Both the position numbers and the translations under genes were made by a program. This document shows positions 1-9,872 of a stretch of 64,000 nt of DNA, piece by piece; the stretch's first letter is position 1, and each line of letters opens with the position of its first letter. The stretch is from Streptomyces chattanoogensis (GTDB taxonomy: Bacteria > Actinomycetota > Actinomycetes > Streptomycetales > Streptomycetaceae): positions 62,001-126,000 of the forward strand of contig NZ_LGKG01000185.1 in NCBI RefSeq assembly GCF_001294335.1, given 5' to 3'. The notes under the pieces are model-generated. The model did not search any database. It was not told the origin of the DNA and saw only the letters and a list, made by a program, of their open reading frames with translations.

Positions 1-499
1 CAAGGACGCAGCCAACCCGCTCGAGGCTGCGGCCAAGGCCAAGGGCCTCAACTACGTCAAGCTCGACGGCCAGGTCGGCATCATCGGCAACGGCGCGGGT
101 CTCGTCATGAGCACCCTGGACGTCGTCGCCTACGCCGGTGAGAACCACGGCGGCGTCAAGCCCGCCAACTTCCTCGACATCGGCGGCGGCGCCTCCGCCG
201 AGGTCATGGCGAACGGCCTGGAGATCATCCTCGGCGACCCGGACGTCAAGTCCGTGTTCGTCAACGTCTTCGGCGGCATCACCGCCTGCGACGAGGTCGC
301 CAAGGGCATCGTCCAGGCCCTGGAGCTGCTCAAGTCCAAGGGCGAGGACGTCACCAAGCCGCTGGTCGTGCGCCTCGACGGCAACAACGCGGAGCTGGGT
401 CGCAAGATCCTCTCGGACGCGAACCACCCGCTGGTGCAGCGCGTGGACACGATGGATGGCGCGGCCGACAAGGCCGCCGAGCTGGCCGCGGCCAAGTAA
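1..499 (+). CDS. sucC: Succinyl-CoA ligase beta subunit, C-terminal part (5' end outside window)
   Basis: The reading frame is open from base 2 and ends at a TAA at 497-499, so this is the last ~165 codons of sucC. The subunit carries the ATP-grasp nucleotide-binding half and helps the alpha subunit interconvert succinyl-CoA and succinate in the TCA cycle. The fragment has the typical C-terminal domain: a Gly-rich loop ([12 protein letters not shown]), the segment [10 protein letters not shown], then VNVFGGI and [11 protein letters not shown], all hallmarks of SucC. sucD follows after a 21-base gap, the usual sucCD operon. The ATG at 107 lies inside the domain and is not a real start. Confidence 0.97.
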   Translation, partial: KDAANPLEAAAKAKGLNYVKLDGQVGIIGNGAGLVMSTLDVVAYAGENHGGVKPANFLDIGGGASAEVMANGLEIILGDPDVKSVFVNVFGGITACDEVAKGIVQALELLKSKGEDVTKPLVVRLDGNNAELGRKILSDANHPLVQRVDTMDGAADKAAELAAAK

Positions 500-520
500 G
501 GGACGAGGGACTCCAACACC

Positions 521-1405
521 ATGGCTATCTTCCTCACCAAGGACAGCAAGGTCATCGTCCAGGGGATGACCGGCGCCACCGGCATGAAGCACACCAAGCT
601 GATGCTCGGTGACGGCACCAACATCGTCGGCGGTGTGAACCCCCGCAAGGCCGGCACGTCCGTCGACTTCGACGGCACCGAGGTCCCGGTCTTCGGCACG
701 GTCGCCGAGGCGATGGAGAAGACGGGCGCCAACGTCTCCGTCCTCTTCGTGCCGCCGGCCTTCGCCAAGGCCGCCGTCGTCGAGGCCATCGACGCCGAGA
801 TCCCGCTCGCCGTCGTCATCACCGAGGGCATCGCCGTCCACGACTCCGCCGCCTTCTGGGCGTACGCGAAGTCCAAGGGCAACAAGACCCGCATCATCGG
901 CCCGAACTGCCCCGGCCTGATCACCCCGGGTCAGTCCAACGCCGGCATCATCCCGGGCGACATCACCAAGCCCGGCCGCATCGGCCTGGTCTCGAAGTCC
1001 GGCACGCTGACCTACCAGATGATGTACGAGCTTCGTGACATCGGCTTCTCCTCGGCCGTCGGCATCGGTGGCGACCCGGTCATCGGCACCACGCACATCG
1101 ACGCCCTCGAGGCGTTCCAGGCCGACCCCGACACCGACCTGATCGTGATGATCGGCGAGATCGGCGGCGACGCCGAGGAGCGCGCGGCCGACTACATCAA
1201 GGCCAACGTCACCAAGCCGGTCGTCGGCTACGTCGCGGGCTTCACCGCGCCCGAGGGCAAGACCATGGGCCACGCCGGCGCCATCGTCTCCGGCTCCTCC
1301 GGCACCGCCCAGGCGAAGAAGGAGGCCCTCGAGGCCGCCGGCGTCAAGGTCGGCAAGACCCCGTCGGAGACCGCGCGGCTGGCCCGCCAGGTCCTCGGCG
1401 GCTGA
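521..1405 (+). CDS. sucD: Succinyl-CoA ligase alpha subunit
   Basis: A 294-residue protein of full family length. It forms the CoA-binding, phosphohistidine-carrying half of succinyl-CoA synthetase. The N-terminus has the Rossmann CoA-binding domain ([13 protein letters not shown], then [10 protein letters not shown]). NCPGLITPG and the C-terminal GHAGAIVSG follow; the latter holds the catalytic His at about residue 251. The ATG at 521 is preceded by a GGGACGAGGG ribosome-binding region and lies 21 bases after sucC, so the two are co-transcribed and probably equimolar. Nothing is unusual. Confidence 0.98.
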   Translation: MAIFLTKDSKVIVQGMTGATGMKHTKLMLGDGTNIVGGVNPRKAGTSVDFDGTEVPVFGTVAEAMEKTGANVSVLFVPPAFAKAAVVEAIDAEIPLAVVITEGIAVHDSAAFWAYAKSKGNKTRIIGPNCPGLITPGQSNAGIIPGDITKPGRIGLVSKSGTLTYQMMYELRDIGFSSAVGIGGDPVIGTTHIDALEAFQADPDTDLIVMIGEIGGDAEERAADYIKANVTKPVVGYVAGFTAPEGKTMGHAGAIVSGSSGTAQAKKEALEAAGVKVGKTPSETARLARQVLGG

Positions 1406-1570
1406 CGGCCCGTCCGATCACCCGGCCGATCACCCCGTCGACAGTCAGCCGCTCGCCCGGCTGATCGCGTCGCCCGGCAACGGCCTGCCGTGGGCCCGTA
1501 CCCCTGTGGGTGCGGGCCCACGGCCGTTCGCGGACACGTGCCGCACACGGCGGATGGCGCCGGACAGGCC

Positions 1571-2497
1571 CTAACGAAGACCGGGCGTCAGGCGGGCCTC
1601 GGCGGGAACGTGGAGGCGGCCACCGCGGCCCTTCCGTACGGACGGCGGCCTGCGTACGCCCTCGCGCTCGGCCTGCACGGCGGGCGTGGCGGACCGCGTG
1701 ACCGTGGCCGTCGCCGGTCGGGTGGCCGTGGCCGACTGCGCGGCGGGCCGTCGCGGCGGCGGGGCGGAGCGGTCCGGGGCGGTGAGCACCGTCAGTACGG
1801 TCGCGGCCGTGATCAGCCCCGTCAGACCGAGCGCCGCGCCGGTGGTCCACCGGACGGTGCGCGCGCTCCCGGTCCGTACGGCGCGCGGGGCGGGCACCGT
1901 GACCTCGTGCGCGGCCGCCAGCCGGCTGAGCCGCGCCTGCAGCATCTGGCCCTGCCGGACCGGCGATTGACCGGCCAGCCCCAGCTCCGGCAGCTCCCCG
2001 GCGAGCCGCTCCCGCGCATGCATCAGCCGCCCGGCCGCCGCGGCCGTGCTCGCCTCCACCTCGGCCGCCGTCTCGTACAGACCGAGCCCCACCCCGTCGT
2101 GCAGCAGCAGCGTGCGCCGGTACGAGGCGGGCAACTCCACGAACGCGCACAGCAGCGCACGGTCCTCGGGCGTCCCGCCCTTCACGGTGACCCGGCGCCG
2201 GGGCCGGAACCGGTGCCACGGCGACAGCGCGTACTCGTACGCCGTCGCCCGCACCCACCCCGCCGGGTCCGCGTCCACCGCCACCTCCGGCCACCGCTGC
2301 CACGCCCGCTGGAACGCCCGCCGGACGGCCCGCCGCGCGAGCCGGGGCCGTCCGGTGAGCAGATACGCCTGGCGGATCAGGAGGGCGGAGTGCCGCCTGC
2401 ACAGGTCGTCGAAGGCGGCGGACGGCGTGAGTTCGGCGGAGGGGGAGGACGGGGCGGGCGCGGGGTCGGGGGTCGGCTTCCGCTTGCGCTGGGTCAT
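1571..2497 (-). CDS. Sigma-70-like (ECF-type) protein with C-terminal membrane segment
   Basis: A 308-residue protein from the ATG at 2497; an in-frame ATG at 2521 is an alternative, and neither has a clear Shine-Dalgarno. Residues ~25-100 look like sigma region 2 (FDDLCRRHSALLIRQAYLLTG, then RRAFQRAWQRW and AWVRATAYEYAL-like helices). Residues ~115-165 resemble region 4 (LLLHDGVGLGLYETAAEV, in place of the usual 'GLSLEEIA'). After a linker there is one hydrophobic helix (LGLTGLITAATVLTVL) and a Pro/Thr/Ala-rich tail predicted to be outside the cell. It lies convergent to sucD and divergent from the PerM-like gene. The sigma-like part is degenerate, so it may be a membrane-tethered regulator instead of an active sigma factor. 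Confidence 0.75.
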   Translation of the reverse strand: MTQRKRKPTPDPAPAPSSPSAELTPSAAFDDLCRRHSALLIRQAYLLTGRPRLARRAVRRAFQRAWQRWPEVAVDADPAGWVRATAYEYALSPWHRFRPRRRVTVKGGTPEDRALLCAFVELPASYRRTLLLHDGVGLGLYETAAEVEASTAAAAGRLMHARERLAGELPELGLAGQSPVRQGQMLQARLSRLAAAHEVTVPAPRAVRTGSARTVRWTTGAALGLTGLITAATVLTVLTAPDRSAPPPRRPAAQSATATRPATATVTRSATPAVQAEREGVRRPPSVRKGRGGRLHVPAEARLTPGLR

Positions 2498-2596
2498 ATC
2501 TGCAGTGTGGGAAAAGCGCATAAGCTGACGCAGCGCGACACGTCGGGCATTCCGTCACTACTGGGATGAAACGAGTGGAGTTGGCAGCATGACCAT

Positions 2597-4378
2597 GTGA
2601 GCCAGGCGACCCAGCAGACCCCACCACACCCCTCCAGCCCCTCCTCCGCTCCCGCCATGGGCGCGGCCTTCGTGGGCGGAGCGCTCGCCGCAGCCCTCGG
2701 CCTCGGCGCACTCACGGTCGCCGTACTGCTCCTCTGGATCGCCTCCCCGTCCCCCGACGGCGCCCTCTCCCCGGCCCTGCACCTGTCCGCCGGCCTCTGG
2801 CTCCTCGCCCACGGCGGCGACCTCGTACGGGACACCACCCTCACCGGCACCCCGGCACCGCTCGCCGTGACCCCGCTGCTGCTCGCCGCCCTCCCCGTCT
2901 GGCTGCTGCACCGGGCCGCCCGGCACACCCTGGCGACGGCGGCCGGACCACGCGGCCCCTTCGGCGCACTGCTGGCCGGCTATCTGACGGTGGCGGGCGC
3001 GGCGGTGCTCTACGCCTCGGCCGGGTCGCTCGGCCCCGCCCCGCTCAGCGCCCTGCTCTGCGTCCCGGCCGCCGCGGTCACCGTCCTCGCCGTCACCGCC
3101 TGGCGCACCCTCGGCCGCGCCGCCACCGATCTGCTGCCCACCGCCGCCCGCCGACTGTCCGCCGGCCTGCCGGCCGCCGTACGGCACGCCACCGGCCGGC
3201 TCGCCCCCGCCGCCTGCCGGGCCGCCACCGCCGCCGTCCTCACCCTGCTCGCCGCGGGCGCCCTGCTCACCGCCCTCTCCCTCGCCCTGCACGCGGGCGA
3301 CGCCTACCAGGACCTGTGCCGGCTCGCCCGCGACTGGGCCGGCCGCGGTACGGTGCTGCTGCTCTGCGTGCTGCTGCTGCCGAACGCCGCCGTCTGGGCC
3401 GTGGCGTACGGACTGGGCCCGGGCTTCATGGCCGGCCGAGGCGGCGCCATCGCCCCGCTGAGCACCTCCGGCCACCCGGCACTGCCCCACTTCCCGCTGC
3501 TCAGCGGCCTCCCCACACCGGGCACCGGCACCCTGCCGACCTGGACCCTGGCGGCAATCCCCCTGGCCGCAGGCGCGCTGCTCGCCCACCACGCGACCCG
3601 CCCCACAACCCCCCGCCGTGGCGCGCCCCGTTCGGCTTGGACGATCGCTTCGGACGCTTCGGACGCTTCGGACGCTTCGGACGCGGCACCCGGGGCGCCC
3701 GCTTCGGGCGCCTTGGGCGCCGCAGGCGCCGCGGAGAATGCCGCAGATGCCGCGGGCGCACCGACCGCCCCGGCCGTGCCGACCTCGCCGACCGCCCCGA
3801 CCGCGCCGGACGACCCACCCGGCGCGCCCGGCCCCCTCCGGACCTGGCGCTCGGCCGCCTCCGTGGCCGCCCTGGGCGCCGTCCTCTGCGGCGCGGCGAC
3901 GGCGGCGCTCGCGGGCCTGTCGGGCGGCGCGCTGGGCAGCGGCGTGCTGGCCGAATTCGGCCCCTGCTGGTGGCTTACGGGCCTGGCCGCGGCGGGCTGG
4001 ACGCTGGTGACCGGCGTCCCGGGGACCCTGGCGCTGAGGGCGTGGCGACTGCGGGGGCAGGGGCGGGCGGGCTCGGGGGCCGGCGACGCGGATGAGCGTC
4101 AGGGTGCGGCGGCGGCTGCCGAGCCGCAGGCCGTGTCGCCGGCCGAGCCGCGCGCCGTATCGCCTGGGGCGGCGGGGGCGGACGGCGCGCCTGCGGCATC
4201 CGCCTCGCCTTCCGCGGCGACCGCTGGTCCGGCTGGTGACGTGCCCGGCTCGGAGCCTGTCGTGGCGGCTCGGGAGCGGGAGGCGTCGGGTCCGGCTCGG
4301 GAGCTGTCGTGCGGACCGTCCGTGGCTTCCGTGGCCTCCGTGGCGACCGAGGATCAGCCTCGTGCCATTGCCTCGTGA
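2597..4378 (+). CDS. PerM-like integral membrane protein (DUF6350)
   Basis: A 593-residue, very Ala/Leu-rich polytopic membrane protein starting at GTG 2597, with about 8-9 hydrophobic segments over residues 15-480. A long Ala/Pro/Ser-rich hydrophilic insert lies around residues 345-410 and a disordered tail covers the last ~100 residues. The insert contains a perfect in-frame 9-base repeat. The size, topology and position next to purN-purH match the actinobacterial DUF6350/PerM family. From memory, mycobacterial perM (Rv0955) also sits beside purN-purH and near sucCD, and has been linked to cell division. Assignment rests on synteny and topology, not on a catalytic motif. Confidence 0.7.
   Translation: MSQATQQTPPHPSSPSSAPAMGAAFVGGALAAALGLGALTVAVLLLWIASPSPDGALSPALHLSAGLWLLAHGGDLVRDTTLTGTPAPLAVTPLLLAALPVWLLHRAARHTLATAAGPRGPFGALLAGYLTVAGAAVLYASAGSLGPAPLSALLCVPAAAVTVLAVTAWRTLGRAATDLLPTAARRLSAGLPAAVRHATGRLAPAACRAATAAVLTLLAAGALLTALSLALHAGDAYQDLCRLARDWAGRGTVLLLCVLLLPNAAVWAVAYGLGPGFMAGRGGAIAPLSTSGHPALPHFPLLSGLPTPGTGTLPTWTLAAIPLAAGALLAHHATRPTTPRRGAPRSAWTIASDASDASDASDAAPGAPASGALGAAGAAENAADAAGAPTAPAVPTSPTAPTAPDDPPGAPGPLRTWRSAASVAALGAVLCGAATAALAGLSGGALGSGVLAEFGPCWWLTGLAAAGWTLVTGVPGTLALRAWRLRGQGRAGSGAGDADERQGAAAAAEPQAVSPAEPRAVSPGAAGADGAPAASASPSAATAGPAGDVPGSEPVVAAREREASGPARELSCGPSVASVASVATEDQPRAIAS
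3648..3683 (+). repeat. Four perfect 9-bp tandem repeats inside the PerM-like gene
   Basis: The unit CTTCGGACG is repeated four times without a mismatch. In frame it encodes Ser-Asp-Ala triplets in the hydrophilic loop of the PerM-like protein. Because the unit is a multiple of three, copy-number slippage would change loop length without breaking the gene. Confidence 0.9.
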
Positions 4379-4580
4379 CGCCGATGCCTCGTGACGCCGA
4401 TGTCCGGTGATGCCAGGCGATGTCTGCCTCGCGTGGCTCTGCCTTGCCCGCCTCCTCATCTACCCCGGCAACGATGACGGAGAGTGATTCGTTCCCGAGG
4501 GCGGTCACCTTCTGTAGTGCGTAGGTGGCGCGCGCCCCTGCTGCGTTGCGCGCGCCCCTGCCGTCCCTGCTTCGCCGTAC

Positions 4581-5651
4581 CTACTTCTGCGTGCCCAGCA
4601 GCGGTCGCAGTTCCTTGGGCAGCAGGCGCTCGCACGACTTGCCCGCCTGCTGGGTCAGGGCGTCGTCGACGCAGGTGAAGTAGTCGCGGTAGACGACCTG
4701 GACGGTGAAGGTGGCGGCCACCATCATCAGCGCCAGCGAGCCGGTGATGAGACCGGCGATGGCCGCGGTGGTCTGCGGCCGGGTCGAGACCGGGCCGGCC
4801 GGTGCGCCGAGCGGACCGCCGGGGGCCGGTGCGGGGCGGCCCTCCATCGCTGCGGTGGTCGCCGCCGCGGCCTGCTTCGCGGCGCCCGGCTTGGCGCGCA
4901 GCGAGCTGACGCCCCAGTAGACCGCCAGCGCGCCCAGCAGCAGGGAGATCTCCGGCAGGCTGAACAGTACGAAGAAGAACGACCACATACCGGAGAGCAG
5001 GGCGTAGCGCGCGCGGCGCTGGGCCGGGTCGGTGGGGTCCCAGCGCAGTCCGCCCGGTCCGCCGCCGGGCCCGCCCTGGCCGCCTTGCTGGCCGCGGCCG
5101 CCCGGCCGGGAGCCGAAGCCGCCGCTCTGCCGCCCCGGCTGGCGGCTGCTCCACTGGCTGCCCCAGGGCGGCGTCGGCTCGTCCTGCGGCGACTGCTCCT
5201 GGCCGCCGTTGCCGCCCTGGCCGTTCGGGTGGCGCGGGCGCCACTCCTGGTCGGGAGCGTCGGCCGGCGGGGGCGCGAAGGGGTTGTCCTTTTCGGGGGT
5301 GTGCGCACGACGCCGCTTGCCATCGGAGGGAGCGGAGGGGGAGGAGGGGGCAGAGGCGTCGGACCCACCGGAGGAGCCGGAGGCGCCGGGCGAGCCGGAT
5401 GTCCCGGATGTGCCAGATGTGTTTGACGAGCCGGATGTGCCGGAAGGGTCAGAGCTGCCGGACGGATCGGAAGCCCCGGCCGCCGCCGCGGGATCCGTGG
5501 CACCTGGAGAACCCGCCGAATCGGCGCCCCCCGTCGCCCCCTGGCCCCCCGGCGAAGAGGACGACGGCGTGCGCTCGCGCAGCAGGAACGCCCCCGGGGC
5601 GGTGGCGGGCAGCGGGAGCAGGAGGGCCGTGCTGCGGCGTCGGTCCGTCAT
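4581..5651 (-). CDS. Membrane protein with Ser/Gly/Pro-rich N-terminal half
   Basis: A 356-residue protein from the ATG at 5651. The reading frame continues upstream to 6062, but that part overlaps the purN start region and is not needed. Residues 1-200 are low complexity: Ser/Gly/Thr/Asp repeats, then Gln/Pro/Gly-rich sequence. Residues ~215-320 hold three hydrophobic helices (LLSGMWSFFFVLFSLPEISLL; LLGALAVYWGVSSL; AIAGLITGSLALMMVAATFTV). The C-terminus has two Cys (FTCVDDALTQQAGKSCERLLP) that could form an extracytoplasmic disulfide. The fold resembles DUF4190-type small membrane proteins. It is divergent from purN. Function is unknown. Confidence 0.8.
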   Translation of the reverse strand: MTDRRRSTALLLPLPATAPGAFLLRERTPSSSSPGGQGATGGADSAGSPGATDPAAAAGASDPSGSSDPSGTSGSSNTSGTSGTSGSPGASGSSGGSDASAPSSPSAPSDGKRRRAHTPEKDNPFAPPPADAPDQEWRPRHPNGQGGNGGQEQSPQDEPTPPWGSQWSSRQPGRQSGGFGSRPGGRGQQGGQGGPGGGPGGLRWDPTDPAQRRARYALLSGMWSFFFVLFSLPEISLLLGALAVYWGVSSLRAKPGAAKQAAAATTAAMEGRPAPAPGGPLGAPAGPVSTRPQTTAAIAGLITGSLALMMVAATFTVQVVYRDYFTCVDDALTQQAGKSCERLLPKELRPLLGTQK

Positions 5652-5718
5652 CTGGAGTGCGTCTTCCCCTTGTCTCGTCCGTACGCGGGCCGGCCGGCCG
5701 TGGCGCCCGGTTACCACG

Positions 5719-5730
5719 ACTGCATGCAGT
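5719..5730. promoter_or_regulatory. 12-bp perfect palindrome between divergent genes
   Basis: ACTGCATGCAGT is a perfect inverted repeat in the 292-base space between the membrane-protein gene and purN. It could be an operator for either gene. No family was recognised and 12-bp palindromes occur by chance, so this is only a candidate. The rest of the gap shows no riboswitch fold. Confidence 0.3.
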
Positions 5731-5943
5731 CTCAGGCCTGACGCTACCTCCCGTGCTCGCCCCCGTCCCGCGGGGGCCGCTCGGAGTGCCGGTATCGTTG
5801 CTGACGGTCGGCGCCTTCGTAGGGTTCCCCGGATCTGCGGTACCCGCGGCCTTGTACGACCACACAAATGCACGTGGGAGCACGCAGAGCGCGTGGGACC
5901 GACGCGCGCGAGTTCCGGAACAAGATCGAGAAAGAGCCCCGCC

Positions 5944-6609
5944 GTGGCTTCCTCCCCAGCCCCCACTCCGCCCGCCCGCCCGGCCGCCCCCGGCCGCCCG
6001 GCGCGCCTCGTCGTGCTCGTCTCCGGTTCCGGTACGAACCTGCAGGCGCTGCTGGACGCCATCGCCGAGCAGGGCCCGGACGCGTACGGCGCCGAGGTCG
6101 TGGCGGTCGGTGCCGACCGGGGCGCGATCGCGGGGCTGGAGCGCGCCGAACGGGCCGGTCTGCCGACCTACGTCTGCCGGGTCAAGGACTACGGCAGCCG
6201 GGAGGAGTGGGACGCGGCGCTCACCGAGGCGACCGCCGCCCATGAGCCCGATCTCGTCGTCTCGGCCGGTTTCATGAAGATCCTCGGGAAGGAATTCCTC
6301 GCCCGTTTCGGCGGCCGGATCCTCAATACCCACCCGGCGCTGCTGCCGAGTTTTCCCGGTGCCCACGGCGTACGCGATGCGCTCGCGTACGGCGCGAAGG
6401 TCACCGGATGCACCGTCCACTTCGTCGACGACGGCGTCGACACCGGCCCGATCATCGCCCAGGGTGTGGTCGAGGTCCGGGACGAGGACGACGAATCCGC
6501 GCTGCATGAGCGCATCAAGGAAGTCGAGCGATCGCTGCTCGTCGAGGTCGTGGGGCGTCTGGCCCGGCACGGCTACCGCATTGAGGGACGAAAGGTACGT
6601 ATCTCGTGA
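5944..6609 (+). CDS. purN: Phosphoribosylglycinamide formyltransferase
   Basis: A 221-residue enzyme that transfers a formyl group from 10-formyl-THF to GAR in purine synthesis. The GTG at 5944 is chosen because it has a GAAAGAG ribosome-binding site and gives normal family length; the frame is open far upstream. After an Ala/Pro-rich leader of ~20 residues come the substrate loop [15 protein letters not shown] and the catalytic core [14 protein letters not shown] (Asn and His). The later Asp lies in [14 protein letters not shown]. Its TGA overlaps the purH GTG by four bases, so purN and purH are translationally coupled. Confidence 0.95.
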   Translation: MASSPAPTPPARPAAPGRPARLVVLVSGSGTNLQALLDAIAEQGPDAYGAEVVAVGADRGAIAGLERAERAGLPTYVCRVKDYGSREEWDAALTEATAAHEPDLVVSAGFMKILGKEFLARFGGRILNTHPALLPSFPGAHGVRDALAYGAKVTGCTVHFVDDGVDTGPIIAQGVVEVRDEDDESALHERIKEVERSLLVEVVGRLARHGYRIEGRKVRIS

Positions 6610-8171
6610 CCGCCACCGAAGGCACGAAGCGGCCCATCCGCCGCGCGCTGGTCAGCGTCTATGACAAGTCCGGTCTGGAGGAGCTGGCGCAGGGGCTGCA
6701 CGCGGCGGGCGTCCAGCTCGTCTCGACCGGCTCGACGGCCGGGAAGATCGCCGCTGCCGGGGTGCCGGTCACCAAGGTCGAGGAGCTGACGGGCTTCCCG
6801 GAGTGCCTCGACGGCCGGGTCAAGACCCTGCACCCCAAGGTGCACGCCGGCATCCTCGCCGACCTGCGGCTGGCCGACCACCAGAAGCAGCTGGCCGACC
6901 TGGGCGTGGAGCCGTTCGACCTCGTCGTCGTGAACCTGTACCCGTTCCGGGAGACGGTCGCCTCCGGTGCCACCCCCGACGAGTGCGTGGAGCAGATCGA
7001 CATCGGCGGCCCCTCGATGGTCCGTGCCGCCGCCAAGAACCACCCGTCGGTGGCCGTTGTCGTCAACCCGCAGCGGTACGAGGACGTGCTCGCGGCCGTC
7101 GCCGCCGGCGGCTTCGACCTGACCGCCCGCAAGCGGCTGGCCGCCGAGGCGTTCCAGCACACCGCGGCGTACGACGTGGCCGTGGCGTCGTGGTTCGCGG
7201 AGGACTACGCCGCCGCCGACGACTCGGACTTCCCCGAGTTCCTCGGCGCCACCTACGAGCGCAAGAACGTCCTGCGCTACGGCGAGAACCCGCACCAGGC
7301 CGCCGCGCTCTACGTCGACGGCACGGGCGGCCTCGCCGACGCCGAGCAGCTGCACGGCAAGGAGATGTCGTACAACAACTTCACGGACACCGAGGCCGCC
7401 CGCCGGGCCGCCTACGACCAGTCCGAGCCGTGTGTGGCGATCATCAAGCACGCCAACCCCTGCGGTATCGCGGTCGGCGCGGACGTCGCCGTGGCGCACC
7501 GCAAGGCGCATGAGTGCGACCCGGTGTCCGCGTACGGCGGGGTGATCGCGGTCAACCGTCCGGTGAGCAAGGCGATGGCCGAGCAGGTCGCGGAGATCTT
7601 CACCGAGGTCATCGTGGCCCCGGGGTACGAGGACGGTGCGCTCGAGGCGCTGTCCCGCAAGAAGAACATCCGTGTGCTGCGGTGCCCTGACGCCCCGTCG
7701 AACCCGGTCGAGGTCAAGGCCATCGACGGCGGTGCGCTGCTCCAGGTCACCGACCGGCTGCAGGCCGAGGGCGACGACCCGGCCACCTGGACGCTGGCCG
7801 CGGGCGAGGCGCTGTCCGCCGAGGAGCTGGCCGAGCTGGCCTTCGCCTGGCGGGCGAGCCGTGCGGTGAAGTCCAATGCGATCCTGCTCGCCAAGGACGG
7901 TGCCACGGTCGGCGTGGGCATGGGCCAGGTCAACCGCGTGGACTCGGCGAAGCTGGCCGTGCAGCGCGCGGGCGAGGAGCGGGCGCGCGGTGCGTACGCC
8001 GCCTCGGACGCGTTCTTCCCGTTCCCCGACGGTTTCGAGGTGCTGGCCGAGGCCGGCGTCAAGGCCGTGGCGCAGCCCGGCGGTTCGATCCGCGACGAGG
8101 CCGTCGTGGAGGCCGCGAAGAAGGCGGGCGTGACGATGTACTTCACCGGGACGCGGCACTTCTTCCACTGA
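6606..8171 (+). CDS. purH: Bifunctional AICAR formyltransferase / IMP cyclohydrolase
   Basis: A 521-residue protein catalysing the last two steps of IMP synthesis. The N-terminal ~200 residues are the MGS-like cyclohydrolase domain ([32 protein letters not shown]). The remainder is the AICAR formyltransferase domain with the conserved IIKHANPCG catalytic Lys-His motif and the C-terminal [15 protein letters not shown]. It starts at GTG 6606 inside the end of purN. A strong hairpin follows the stop codon. The purN-purH pair shares the 10-formyl-THF pool with folD and glyA in this window. Confidence 0.98.
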   Translation: MTATEGTKRPIRRALVSVYDKSGLEELAQGLHAAGVQLVSTGSTAGKIAAAGVPVTKVEELTGFPECLDGRVKTLHPKVHAGILADLRLADHQKQLADLGVEPFDLVVVNLYPFRETVASGATPDECVEQIDIGGPSMVRAAAKNHPSVAVVVNPQRYEDVLAAVAAGGFDLTARKRLAAEAFQHTAAYDVAVASWFAEDYAAADDSDFPEFLGATYERKNVLRYGENPHQAAALYVDGTGGLADAEQLHGKEMSYNNFTDTEAARRAAYDQSEPCVAIIKHANPCGIAVGADVAVAHRKAHECDPVSAYGGVIAVNRPVSKAMAEQVAEIFTEVIVAPGYEDGALEALSRKKNIRVLRCPDAPSNPVEVKAIDGGALLQVTDRLQAEGDDPATWTLAAGEALSAEELAELAFAWRASRAVKSNAILLAKDGATVGVGMGQVNRVDSAKLAVQRAGEERARGAYAASDAFFPFPDGFEVLAEAGVKAVAQPGGSIRDEAVVEAAKKAGVTMYFTGTRHFFH

Positions 8172-8197
8172 GCGGCCGTCAACGGCCGGTAGCGAAA

Positions 8198-8229
8198 GGG
8201 CCGCACCCCGCGTGTGTGGGGTGCGGCCC
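8198..8229. terminator. Bidirectional terminator between purH and the convergent membrane gene
   Basis: A perfect 12-bp stem (GGGCCGCACCCC paired with GGGGTGCGGCCC) around an 8-base loop, flanked by AAA on the left and TT on the right. It sits 26 bases after purH and 19 bases before the stop of the converging gene, so it can serve both. Confidence 0.85.
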
Positions 8230-8248
8230 TTCCGGCGTCGGCACGGCG

Positions 8249-8821
8249 TCAGTAACGCGGCCGGTTGAACCAGGCCTGGCCTTCGTCCTTCGAGACGAAG
8301 ACGATGATCAGGATCCCGAGGACGGTGTGCACCAGGCCGAGCGGGAAGACGACGAAGCTGGCCAGCGTGTTGGCGACGCCGAAGATGATGGTCGTGGTGC
8401 GGACGCCGGTGCCGCCCTTGCCGAACTGCGAGGCCGCCGTGATGGCGAGCACCGTGAAGACCACGATCAGCACGATCAGGGTGATCAGCAGCCCCTTGCC
8501 GACGCTGAACGCGGCCAGGTCGTCATCAGTGGCGTAGGTGGCGTGCTTCGAAGCCTTGCTGACGGCGCTCAGGCCGGCCACGGCGCCTATGAGGCCGAGG
8601 AGGTTCATGCCGGCGAGGACGAACAGCATCACGCGGGCGGCCTTCACCCCGCCGGGCATGCCGTTCAGCACCGGCGCGCCCGGCATTCCCATGCCCGGCA
8701 TTCCGGCGCCCGGGTAGGGAGGCCCGTACGGCGAGGGCTGCGGCGGCTGCTGCTGCGGGTACCCGTATCCGGGCTGCTGGCCCGGCGGCGGACCGTAGGG
8801 GTTCTGGTTCGGATAGCTCAC
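8249..8821 (-). CDS. Small membrane protein with Pro/Gln/Gly-rich N-terminus
   Basis: A 190-residue protein from GTG 8821. Residues 1-55 are rich in Pro, Gln, Tyr and Gly (PYGPPPGQQPGYGYPQQQ style). Three or four hydrophobic helices follow: VMLFVLAGMNLLGLIGAVAGL, LLITLIVLIVVFTVLAI, and a pair formed by IIFGVANTLASFVVFPLGLVH and TVLGILIIVFV. The C-terminus (DEGQAWFNRPRY) is short and hydrophilic. The neighbouring RDD gene on the same strand has a very similar N-terminal tail, so the two proteins may be targeted or assembled in the same way. No enzymatic motif was seen. Confidence 0.8.
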   Translation of the reverse strand: MSYPNQNPYGPPPGQQPGYGYPQQQPPQPSPYGPPYPGAGMPGMGMPGAPVLNGMPGGVKAARVMLFVLAGMNLLGLIGAVAGLSAVSKASKHATYATDDDLAAFSVGKGLLITLIVLIVVFTVLAITAASQFGKGGTGVRTTTIIFGVANTLASFVVFPLGLVHTVLGILIIVFVSKDEGQAWFNRPRY

Positions 8822-8936
8822 GAGCGGTGTCCTTCAGACGTCTGGAACGGTAGAGCGCCGCGAAGGCCCCGGTCGCGGCGATGCGAGGGGGCCTTCAGGG
8901 CGTTGGACTCGGGGTCCCTGCGGTGCGGGGTCCGCC

Positions 8937-9629
8937 TCACTGGGCGCGGACGACCACCGTACTGACGATCTTGTCGGCGAAGGTCTGGTTCTTCTCGTCC
9001 CACAGCGGCCACCAGAAGCCGAGGCCGCACATCGGGGCGTCCAGGATGTGGCAGAAGCGGCGGCCGAGCGCCAGGCCGAAGCCGGGGACCTGGCCGTTCA
9101 TCTCGCGGACGGTCCGGATGCCCACGATCTTCTTGCCCGGGGTCTGGCCCGTGTTGCCTTCCTTGACGAGGAAGATGATCTGGAGGGTGAGGGCGATCAG
9201 GTAGCCGATCCCGACCAGGATGAAGTAGCTGGCCGGCGGGCCCGCCGCGTCCGCCTGGCACGTGTAGTCGTTGTAGGCGCACGACGGGGTGTCGGACGAG
9301 GCCCAGATGACACCGGCGATGATGGCCAGGACGACCGGAGCGGCCGCGACCATCAGGCCGTCGAGCAGCGAGGCACCCACGCGCGCCCCCCAGCTCGCGA
9401 AGGGCATCGGCATACCCGGCATACCGACCTGCCCGGGGTAGCCGTAGCCCGGCGCGGCCTGCTGCGGGTAGCCGTACTGGGCGGGCTGCTGCGGCGCGCC
9501 GTACGGCTGCTGCTGCGGGTAGCCGTAGCCCGGCTGGCCGCCCTGCGGGGGCATGCCCGGCTGCGGGGCGCCGTACGGGCCCTGCGGCGGCTGCTGGCCG
9601 TAGGGGTTGTTCGGGTCGCCGAAGCTCAT
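8937..9629 (-). CDS. RDD family membrane protein
   Basis: A 230-residue protein; the ATG at 9629 (MSFGDPNNPYG) is chosen over an upstream in-frame start because it matches the N-terminus of its neighbour and follows a GAGGAAAA-type site. Residues 1-80 are a Pro/Gln/Gly/Tyr-rich tail. From ~residue 85 there is an RDD-type domain: FASWGARVGASLLDGLM with the Arg and Asp of the family name, a helix VAAAPVVLAIIAGVIWA, a Cys-containing loop (SCAYNDYTCQ), and further helices. It ends with the GQTPGKKIVGIR motif and GRRFCHIL. RDD proteins are membrane proteins of varied role, some in ion transport. Role here is unknown. Confidence 0.85.
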   Translation of the reverse strand: MSFGDPNNPYGQQPPQGPYGAPQPGMPPQGGQPGYGYPQQQPYGAPQQPAQYGYPQQAAPGYGYPGQVGMPGMPMPFASWGARVGASLLDGLMVAAAPVVLAIIAGVIWASSDTPSCAYNDYTCQADAAGPPASYFILVGIGYLIALTLQIIFLVKEGNTGQTPGKKIVGIRTVREMNGQVPGFGLALGRRFCHILDAPMCGLGFWWPLWDEKNQTFADKIVSTVVVRAQ

Positions 9630-9872
9630 TTGCTGTTTTCCTCCGTGTGGGTCAGTGGGGGACGACGCGGCGTGACTCGGAGGAAATACAGGTTTTTTCT
9701 GGCCCGCCCCCGACGATGCCTGCGGCACTGAACGACAATCCTTCTAGTTGCGGCTTGGCTCTGTCCAGTCAAGGCGTTAAGGCGTTGTCCAAGTGCAATG
9801 ATCAATTCCGGCCACCGGTGTTCTGCGTGCCCTGATTGGAACGCGGCCGCCCTCATCCGGGAGGATGGGGGT

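Noticed and set aside
107..499. sucC starting at ATG 107
   Set aside because: Clear SucC sequence lies in frame upstream to the window edge; the start is outside.
2558..4459. A 633-codon minus-strand frame opposite the PerM-like gene
   Set aside because: Composition is Gly/Arg/Gln-rich without any fold; it is the antisense of a clear membrane-protein gene.
9630..9872. ZTP riboswitch before folD
   Set aside because: None of the GACTGGCG, GGGAGCG or CGCCTGGGCA blocks is present in this gap.
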